Below are positions 52,936 to 58,902 of a stretch of DNA of 58,902 bases, one piece after another; position 1 is the stretch's first letter, and every line of letters starts with the position of its first letter. This stretch comes from Gemella haemolysans (lineage in GTDB: Bacteria; Bacillota; Bacilli; Staphylococcales; Gemellaceae), in contig NZ_CABFLN010000003.1 of NCBI RefSeq assembly GCF_901873445.1, positions 1 through 58,902 on the forward strand. The letters run 5' to 3'. A model generated the notes under the pieces. It had not been told where the DNA came from and ran no database searches. It saw nothing but the letters and a program-made list of their open reading frames with translations. Made by a program: the position numbers and the translations under genes.

Positions 52936-54075
52936 ATGAAATTTACTATAACTAAATCAAATTTTCTTGATGGCTTAAATCACGTATCAAGAGTAATAGC
53001 ACCTAATTCTCTTTTTGAAATTTTAAAAGGTATAAAAATAGAATTAGAAAAAGATCAACTTATATTAAAAGCGAGTGATTCTTTAGTATCTGTTGAATAT
53101 TCAATAAATAGTTATGAAGATGATAAAGAAATTATAACTATTGAAGAAGAAGGTCAAGTAGTTTTACCATCTCGTAATTTTATAGAAATTATTAGAAAAG
53201 CACCTACTGATTTAATAGAAATAGAAACAATAGAAAATAATATATTAGTTAAATCAGGAAAAAGTGAATTTAACGTAAAAGGATATGATGCAAATGATTA
53301 TCCAGAATTCCCAGTTATTTCTAAAGAAAATAGTCTTAAATTAGAAGCTAATATTTTTAATGATATTATTAAAGAAACAGTATTTTGTACAGCTCCTAAT
53401 GATCAAAGACCTATTTTAGAAGGGGTAAACTTCTCATTAAGTAACAAAATTTTAACAGCTACAGCTACTGACTCATATCGTTTAAGTAGAAGACAAGTTA
53501 CACTTAATGATGAAGATAGTAATAAAGAGTTTAATTTAATTATTCCTAGAAAAGCTCTAACTTATTTCCAAAGAATGATAGAAAATGGAAAAGATCAAGT
53601 AGAAATCTTCTATGAAAATAACAGAATAGTTCTTTATTACCAAAATGTAGTTTATACAGTATTATTAATTAGTGGAAACTATCCTAATACTAATAAACTT
53701 ATTCCTACTGTCTTTGAATGTACATTTATAGCAAATAGTAGAGAATTCTTTAATGCTGTAGATAGGGTTGCATTAATGAGTAGAGAAGATAAAGATGATA
53801 TTATTAAATTAGTTGTTACTGATAATTTATTAGAAGTTTCTTCTCAATCAAAAGATTTAGGAAGTGCTATAGAAGAATTAAAAGTTTCTTCTACATTAGA
53901 AGATGAAAAATTTGAGATTTCTGTCTCTGGTAAATATTTAAAAGACGCGGTATCTGCTGTTGCAGCTGAAGAAATTATCATTAAGTTCTCTGGCGAACTA
54001 ACAGCATTTATCATTCAACCAAGTGACTACCACAGAGAAATTATCGAATTGATTTTACCTGTAAGAACTTACTAA
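52936..54075 (+). CDS. dnaN: DNA polymerase III beta clamp
   Basis: The 379-residue product is the sliding clamp: N-terminal FTITKSNFLDGLNHVSRVI, central TATDSYRLSRR (about 180) and the C-terminal end IIELILPVRTY. The three-domain repeat and length fit. AAGGAG precedes ATG. Confidence 0.97.
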   Translation: MKFTITKSNFLDGLNHVSRVIAPNSLFEILKGIKIELEKDQLILKASDSLVSVEYSINSYEDDKEIITIEEEGQVVLPSRNFIEIIRKAPTDLIEIETIENNILVKSGKSEFNVKGYDANDYPEFPVISKENSLKLEANIFNDIIKETVFCTAPNDQRPILEGVNFSLSNKILTATATDSYRLSRRQVTLNDEDSNKEFNLIIPRKALTYFQRMIENGKDQVEIFYENNRIVLYYQNVVYTVLLISGNYPNTNKLIPTVFECTFIANSREFFNAVDRVALMSREDKDDIIKLVVTDNLLEVSSQSKDLGSAIEELKVSSTLEDEKFEISVSGKYLKDAVSAVAAEEIIIKFSGELTAFIIQPSDYHREIIELILPVRTY

Positions 54076-54106
54076 TAAAGTATAAAAATTAAATTTAAAC
54101 ATAAAA

Positions 54107-54340
54107 ATGTAGTTATTTATTAGATATTCAACGAGTTTTTTAGCAACTTGGTGGGTATCTAATAAACTGTGTAGGGGAGATTTTACATAATAAGGCAAAA
54201 GTACTGATACCAAAATGCTAAATTTTAAAAAAGTTTATATGAGAACTCATAAACAGATTAGTTTATTAATATCTAATAAACTTTACGGGGAGATTCGATA
54301 AAATTGATTTCTTAGAAATATCGACTTTTAAATTACTCCC
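54107..54340. repeat. Dispersed hairpin repeat, copy 7, diverged long form
   Basis: The right part (54213-54340) aligns with the reverse complement of 50308-50466, including AATAAACT, GGGGAGATTCGATAAAAT and the closing TACTCCC. The left part (54107-54180) is a second, related half. It fills the gap between dnaN and the MFS gene, where no other feature is seen. Confidence 0.7.
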
Positions 54341-54391
54341 TAACTCTTAATTGTAAAATCACTACTTTTTCTATGTTAACAAGGAGGAACA

Positions 54392-55582
54392 ATGACAAAA
54401 AAATCGAATAGTATATTAATTATACTAGGTGTTATCTTTTTAAGTCTTATATTAAGAACACCTATAACATCAGTTGGGGCAATATTAGGGCCATTAAAAT
54501 CTATATTAGACATAAATAATACAGCGGCAGGATTTATTACAACAATACCACTAATTGCTTTCGCAATATTTAGTCCTATGGTAGCAAAACTTTCAAATAA
54601 AGCAGGGTTAGAAAAAACATTATTAATAGCTGCTATAGTAATAAGCTTTGGATTAGGCTTAAGATTCTATATTGACACGTATGTATTCTTTATTACAACA
54701 TTTATAATTGGAGTAGGGATAACAATAGGTAATGTACTGTTACCAGGGTTAGTTAAAAAATATTATCCTGAAAAATTAGGTCTTATGACAGGATTTTATG
54801 CTGTAGTTATGAATGTAGGTGCTGCAGTAGCAGCTGGTATAAGTTATCCAATTTTAAGTTCTAATATTGGTGGAGAAAAATTCTCAACTGGTCTTGCTGT
54901 TAATATTTGGATAGTTATAGCTGTAATTAATATTATTATTTATGCTGCAATGTCTAAGAATAATAATGTTAGCGAAGTAAATGATGAACATGAAAAAGTT
55001 CATGGTTATTTTAAATATTCAAAAATGTGGACAATCATGTTAAGTATGGGACTACAATCAGCATTATTCTATTGTAGTGTTTCTTGGTTTGCTGAAATAA
55101 TGATTAGTAAAGAGTTCACACCAGAAACTGCAGGATTATTATTATCAATAAGCCAATTTGCACAATTTCCATCAACATTTATAGTACCGATTTTAGCTGA
55201 TAAAGTACATAATAAATTAATAATCCCAGTGGTTATTACTATCGGATACTTAGTGTCATTAGTAGGGATGCTGTACACAAGTGGAAACTTTGTATTAATG
55301 TTAATATTTATCATTATATTTGCTTTAGCTGGAGGAGGATCATTCTCGTATGTAATGTATTTATTCTCAGTAAAATCAAGAAATGAAAGTGAAGCGGCTG
55401 ATATTTCAGGTTTAGCCCAATCAGGAGGATACTTATTAGCTGCAGTATTCCCACCATTACTAGGATATATTAGAGATATTTCTGATTGGAATAAAGCTTT
55501 ATATGTATTAATTTTAACAGCTGCAGTATTACTAGTAACACTAGTACATTGTAGTTCAAAAGGAAACATAATAGAAAAATAA
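54392..55582 (+). CDS. MFS permease of the CynX/NimT type
   Basis: The 396-residue product has 12 membrane segments, with the family start LRTPITSVGAILGPL near residue 22 and an RISGLAQSGGYLLAAVFPPLLGYIRD-like late block (key part AQSGGYLLAA). Relatives transport cyanate, nitroimidazoles or related anions; the substrate here is unknown. AAGGAGG precedes ATG. A terminator follows (55588-55620, GAGGCTCAA/TTGAGTCTC). Confidence 0.82.
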   Translation: MTKKSNSILIILGVIFLSLILRTPITSVGAILGPLKSILDINNTAAGFITTIPLIAFAIFSPMVAKLSNKAGLEKTLLIAAIVISFGLGLRFYIDTYVFFITTFIIGVGITIGNVLLPGLVKKYYPEKLGLMTGFYAVVMNVGAAVAAGISYPILSSNIGGEKFSTGLAVNIWIVIAVINIIIYAAMSKNNNVSEVNDEHEKVHGYFKYSKMWTIMLSMGLQSALFYCSVSWFAEIMISKEFTPETAGLLLSISQFAQFPSTFIVPILADKVHNKLIIPVVITIGYLVSLVGMLYTSGNFVLMLIFIIIFALAGGGSFSYVMYLFSVKSRNESEAADISGLAQSGGYLLAAVFPPLLGYIRDISDWNKALYVLILTAAVLLVTLVHCSSKGNIIEK

Positions 55583-55620
55583 TTTAAGAAGAGGCTCAAG
55601 AAAAATTTGAGTCTCTTTTA

Positions 55621-56154
55621 TTTATGAAAATTTACATAGAAAAATAAAGAAGATAAGAAAAAAATATAAAACTGTAATATTACAGCATAGAAAAATAATT
55701 ACAAATAACTAATACACATAAATCTAACATAAATACAGAAAATAAAATGTAAATGGTACAAGTAGAAAAAATCTACAAAATAAATAAAATTTTTTTAAAA
55801 AATTTAAATAAAAAAAATATACTAATTAAAATAAAATTAGAAAATTATCTTCTACTAAAAGTATAAGTAAAAACTAAGACAGTTAAAGGAAAACGCTTTA
55901 TTTTTTATGTATATAACACTATAAAAACTTCAAAAAATATATGAAAATTTCTTTAGATTAATAACAAGATAGCATAAATAAAGGCAATAAAAACACTTTC
56001 TTTTTTTCCAATAGTGTGATATAATTCTAAGGGAAATGAGATATTTATACTTTAATAAGAGTTGTTATAGTATTTTATCCCATAAAAATAAAATAGTAAA
56101 AATAATTACTTAAAAAATATCTAAAACTATATATATATTAATGGAGGTTTTCTT
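55621..56154. other. AT-rich gap with the ldh promoter
   Basis: This gap of over 500 bases shows no gene. An extended -10, TGATATAAT (56018-56025), is the best promoter candidate for ldh, with a leader of about 120 bases. AAAACGCTTTA near 55891 only weakly resembles a cre site. Confidence 0.5.
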
Positions 56155-57108
56155 ATGAAAGCGAAAAATAGAAAAGTTGTTTTAATAGGAGCAGGAATGG
56201 TAGGAATGAGCTTTGCTTATCAATTATATTCAAGCGGACTTTGTGAAGAACTAGGATTAATCGATTTCTTCGCTGAAAAAGCTGAAGGTGAAGCAATGGA
56301 CCTTAACCACGGTGGAGCTTTAGTACCACCTATTAAAGTAACTTCAGGTGGATATGAACAATGTGCTGATGCAGACGTTATCGTAATCGCTGGAGGTCTT
56401 CCACAAAAACCAGGTGAAACTCGTCTTGACCTAGTTGACAAAAACATTAAAGTTGTTAAAGATATGTCAGACCAAATCGTTGCTTCTGGATTCGATGGAG
56501 TTATCGTTATTGCATCTAACCCAGTAGACGTATTAACTAACGCTTTACAAAAATTCACTGGATTCCCAAGAAACAGAATCGTTGGATCTGGTACAACTCT
56601 TGACTCTTCAAGATTCCGTTACATCTTAGGAGACAAATTAGGATTAGCACCAAGCAGTGTTCGTGGATATATCATTGGGGAACACGGAGACACTCAACTT
56701 GCTGCATGGAGTAACGTAAATGTTTACGGAAAACAATTCGATAAATTCTTAGAAACTTCTAAATACACTAAAGAAGATTTCGCTGATGTTGAAGAAAAAG
56801 TTATGCGTGCTGCATACGAAGTAATTAATCGCAAACGTGCTACTTACTACGCAATCGGACTTGCATTATTCACAATCGTTAAAGCTATCTTACGTGATGA
56901 AAACGTAGAATTAGCAGTAAGTGGATACTGTGATGGACAATATGGAATCGATGGATTATACATCGGAACTCCAGCTATCGTAGGACGTGAAGGTGTTCGT
57001 GAAGTTGTTGAATTACAATTAACTGAAGAAGAAACAGCTAAAATGCAACACTCTGCTAAAGTATTAAAAGAAACTTTAGAAAAAGCATACGCATCTTTAG
57101 AAGCATAA
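56155..57108 (+). CDS. ldh: L-lactate dehydrogenase
   Basis: The 317-residue product has the Rossmann start VVLIGAGMVGMSFAY, the substrate-specificity loop GLPQKPGETRLDLV with Gln and catalytic Arg, the Arg-binding SGTTLDSSRFR and the catalytic His in GEHGDTQ. It reduces pyruvate to L-lactate and regenerates NAD. GGAGG precedes ATG. A terminator follows at about 57124-57177. The codon use is strongly biased, as for a highly expressed gene. Confidence 0.95.
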   Translation: MKAKNRKVVLIGAGMVGMSFAYQLYSSGLCEELGLIDFFAEKAEGEAMDLNHGGALVPPIKVTSGGYEQCADADVIVIAGGLPQKPGETRLDLVDKNIKVVKDMSDQIVASGFDGVIVIASNPVDVLTNALQKFTGFPRNRIVGSGTTLDSSRFRYILGDKLGLAPSSVRGYIIGEHGDTQLAAWSNVNVYGKQFDKFLETSKYTKEDFADVEEKVMRAAYEVINRKRATYYAIGLALFTIVKAILRDENVELAVSGYCDGQYGIDGLYIGTPAIVGREGVREVVELQLTEEETAKMQHSAKVLKETLEKAYASLEA

Positions 57109-57216
57109 TTTAAAGGAAATTATAGGAGAGTTAGATTCTAATCTTAAATTTTTAAGGAGAATTTAACTCTTCTTTTTTATATTTTTTCAATAAAATGAAT
57201 ATTAATATTAAAGGGA

Positions 57217-57230
57217 AGTAAACGTTTTTT
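57217..57230. promoter_or_regulatory. Candidate cre site above ccpA
   Basis: AGTAAACGTTTTTT agrees with the CcpA consensus TGNAANCGNWNNCW at all but two defined positions. It lies about 70 bases upstream of an extended -10 (TGGTACAAT, about 57289-57297). Autoregulation would fit but is unproven. Confidence 0.35.
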
Positions 57231-57365
57231 GAAAATAAAAAAATATAGAAAAAATTATTTTCAAATACTAGACTTATAGAAAAAAATTTGGTACAATATA
57301 TACGGATGAAAAGGTTTTTAAAGTTATCAAAAAAATTTAAAATAAAAAAGTAGAGGAGAAAAACT

Positions 57366-58406
57366 ATGACAATAACGATATATGACGTAGCAAAAGAAGC
57401 AAAAGTATCGATGGCGACAGTTTCAAGGGTTGTTAATAATAATCCAAACGTAAAAGAAGATACAAGACTACGTGTACAAGAGGTTATCAAAAAATTAAGA
57501 TATACACCTAACGCTGTTGCCAGAGGACTTGCTAGTAAAAAAACAACTACTATAGGTATAGTATTACCCGATATAGCAGATTTATCTTCGGCTGAAATAG
57601 TAAGTGGAATTGAATCAGTAGCAAATATGTATAAATACAATATAATTTTAGCAAACTCATGTGATGATAAAGAAATAGAAAAAAATATCTTTGCTTCATT
57701 CGTAAGTAAACAAGTAGACGGGATTATATATTTAGGACATTCTTTATCAGATAGTTCTAAAAATTACTTACAAGATATTCAAATACCAGTAGTTTTAGCA
57801 GGAAACCTAGGTACTGATTCAGATTTCTATGCGGTAAATATAAATTATGAAAAAGCTGCATATGATGTAACTAAAGAATTTTTAGCAAAAGGATCTAAAA
57901 ATATCTCATTAGTAATAGATAAATACGAAAGTCAAAAAACACAAAGACTGATAAAAGGATACAAAGATGCCCTTGCTTCAGAAAAAGTAGATTTCAAACC
58001 ACAAAACATAATTGATGGATATAGAACATACAAAGAAAGTAACAAACTATATAAAGCATTAAGTAATATTGATTCAGAGGTAGTAATTACTATGTTTGAT
58101 GAAGTTGCTTTAGCGGTAATGCAACAAGCATTAGATTTAGGAATTAATATTCCAGGAGAATTACAAATCCTTTCATTAGAAAATACAAAACTAATAAACA
58201 TGACAAGACCTAAAATTTCTTCAGTATTTCAACCAATCTTTGATATCGGTGCAGTATCAATGCGTGTATTAACAAAAATTATCGATATAGAAAAAGCTAA
58301 AAGAAAAGGCGAAGAAATAGACGAGGTAGAATTAGAAGAATTTAATGTACAAGAAAATGAAATGAATCTACCTTATAGAATAGTGCACAGACAAACTACT
58401 AAATAA
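57366..58406 (+). CDS. ccpA: Catabolite control protein A
   Basis: The 346-residue LacI-family regulator starts TITIYDVAKEAKVSMATVSRVVN with the helix-turn-helix, followed by the hinge PNAVARGLASKKTTTIGIVLPDI, nearly as in Bacillus CcpA. The C-terminal PQxSSVFQPIFDIGAVSMRVLTKI-like block also fits. With HPr-Ser-P it controls carbon catabolite repression at cre sites. AGAGGAG precedes ATG. A terminator follows (58434-58479, AAAAAGTTTAGAAA with TTTCTAAACTTTTT). Confidence 0.95.
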   Translation: MTITIYDVAKEAKVSMATVSRVVNNNPNVKEDTRLRVQEVIKKLRYTPNAVARGLASKKTTTIGIVLPDIADLSSAEIVSGIESVANMYKYNIILANSCDDKEIEKNIFASFVSKQVDGIIYLGHSLSDSSKNYLQDIQIPVVLAGNLGTDSDFYAVNINYEKAAYDVTKEFLAKGSKNISLVIDKYESQKTQRLIKGYKDALASEKVDFKPQNIIDGYRTYKESNKLYKALSNIDSEVVITMFDEVALAVMQQALDLGINIPGELQILSLENTKLINMTRPKISSVFQPIFDIGAVSMRVLTKIIDIEKAKRKGEEIDEVELEEFNVQENEMNLPYRIVHRQTTK

Positions 58407-58489
58407 ATATAAAAAAGAACATATTCATAGAAGAAAAAGTTTAGAAAACAGAAAAAAAGAATTTTTCTAAACTTTTTTTCTATTTTCTA

Positions 58490-58704
58490 TTGACATAATT
58501 AATAACTGATGATAGAATAGTACAAGTCTTCTGACAGAGAAGCCGAACGATAGAAACTTTTAAAATGTTTAATGTTAAGAAATTATAAAAAAGTTCTTGA
58601 CAAAATATAAAAGAAGTGGTATTATAAATAAGTCTTAAAAAGATAAGAAGTTATCAAAAAAAATAAAAAGACTTCTTGACAAAAACTTCTAAAAATGATA
58701 AAAT
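58490..58704 (+). promoter_or_regulatory. Three tandem strong promoters before tRNA-Gly
   Basis: TTGACA boxes at 58490-58495, 58597-58602 and 58676-58681 are each followed after exactly 17 bases by TAGAAT (58513), TATTAT (58620) and TAAAAT (58699). Tandem consensus promoters of this kind are typical of rRNA operons. Confidence 0.85.
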
Positions 58705-58747
58705 AATAAAAGTGTTTAACAAATGCTTAAAAATGAAATTTAATAAT

Positions 58748-58821
58748 GCGGGTGTAGTTTAGTGGTAAAACCTCAGTCTTCCAAACTGATGTTGTGAGTT
58801 CGATTCTCATCACCCGCTCCA
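58748..58821 (+). tRNA. tRNA-Gly (anticodon TCC)
   Basis: The acceptor stem GCGGGTG/CACCCGC, a D-arm with AGTGGTA, the anticodon arm TCAGT-CTTCCAA-ACTGA and T-arm GTGAG-TTCGATT-CTCAT all pair. The anticodon is TCC. CCA is encoded (58819-58821). Confidence 0.97.
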
Positions 58822-58902
58822 TTATTTTGAACATTGAAAACTAAACGAATTAAGTCAACGTTAATTCCAAAAAAGGACAGTTTTAAAAAGAAACTATAAA
58901 AC
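58822..58902 (+). other. Probable rRNA operon leader
   Basis: ACATTGAAAACTAAAC and GTCAACGTTAATTCC resemble the conserved leader found just upstream of 16S rRNA in Bacilli. The 16S gene itself would lie beyond the window. Confidence 0.6.

Noticed and set aside
55880..55900. cre site for ldh
   Set aside because: AAAACGCTTTA misses several consensus positions and is over 100 bases upstream of the best promoter.

Overview
The window comes from a low-GC Firmicute of class Bacilli, and the gene content fits Gemella best. The lineage is inferred from a YSIRK-type surface protein, a Bacilli-style origin (rpmH-rnpA side on minus, dnaA-dnaN on plus), T-box control of methionine synthesis, a sodium/solute-type sialic acid transporter, L-lactate dehydrogenase, and a tRNA-Gly lying just before what looks like an rRNA operon leader. 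I cannot assign a species.

Region 1 (1-14.9 kb) is accessory. It starts inside a repeat-rich YhgE/Pip-family membrane protein. Two inverted IS30-family remnants (3.5-4.6 kb and 14.4-14.9 kb) bracket tmcAL, two secreted-tail membrane proteins of unknown function, a compact cassette (DUF1659, DUF2922, YvrJ holin-like protein, CHAP-SH3 lysin without a signal peptide), and a 987-residue cell-wall-anchored adhesin with an unusual LAKTG sorting signal. Two IS3-family remnants lie beside the right-hand copy.

Region 2 (15-18 kb) holds a LysM-NlpC/P60 wall hydrolase with a good WalR box above its promoter, and a CcdA/thioredoxin-lipoprotein pair.

Region 3 (17.8-26.4 kb) is a sialic acid locus: an AXE1-like hydrolase lacking its nucleophile, the transporter, nanA, manA, a ROK kinase, a GntR/UTRA regulator and nanE. 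One near-identical operator sits at the starts of the nanA and gntR-nanE transcripts. A Fic toxin with a VbhA-like antitoxin sits between two copies of the same terminator inside the locus.

Region 4 (26.4-40.9 kb) holds a PspC protein, an unrecognised structured small-RNA gene abutting a PBECR-like nuclease gene, a TetR-controlled ABC efflux operon with three matching operators, a heterodimeric ABC exporter under a Fur-like box, and a Bce-type peptide-antibiotic module (BceAB-like, an extra ABC exporter, BceSR-like). A second candidate small RNA lies at 40.8 kb.

Region 5 (41-58.9 kb) is the origin region. It carries T-box-regulated O-acetylhomoserine sulfhydrylase, an orphan MazE-like antitoxin, DUF421/DUF3290, xth, mnmE, a lone CheY-like receiver, khpB, rnpA, rpmH, oriC, dnaA, dnaN, an MFS permease, ldh, ccpA, three tandem strong promoters and tRNA-Gly. 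Several parS-like 16-mers lie within about 12 kb of dnaA. A family of roughly 55-bp hairpin repeats is scattered through the whole window.
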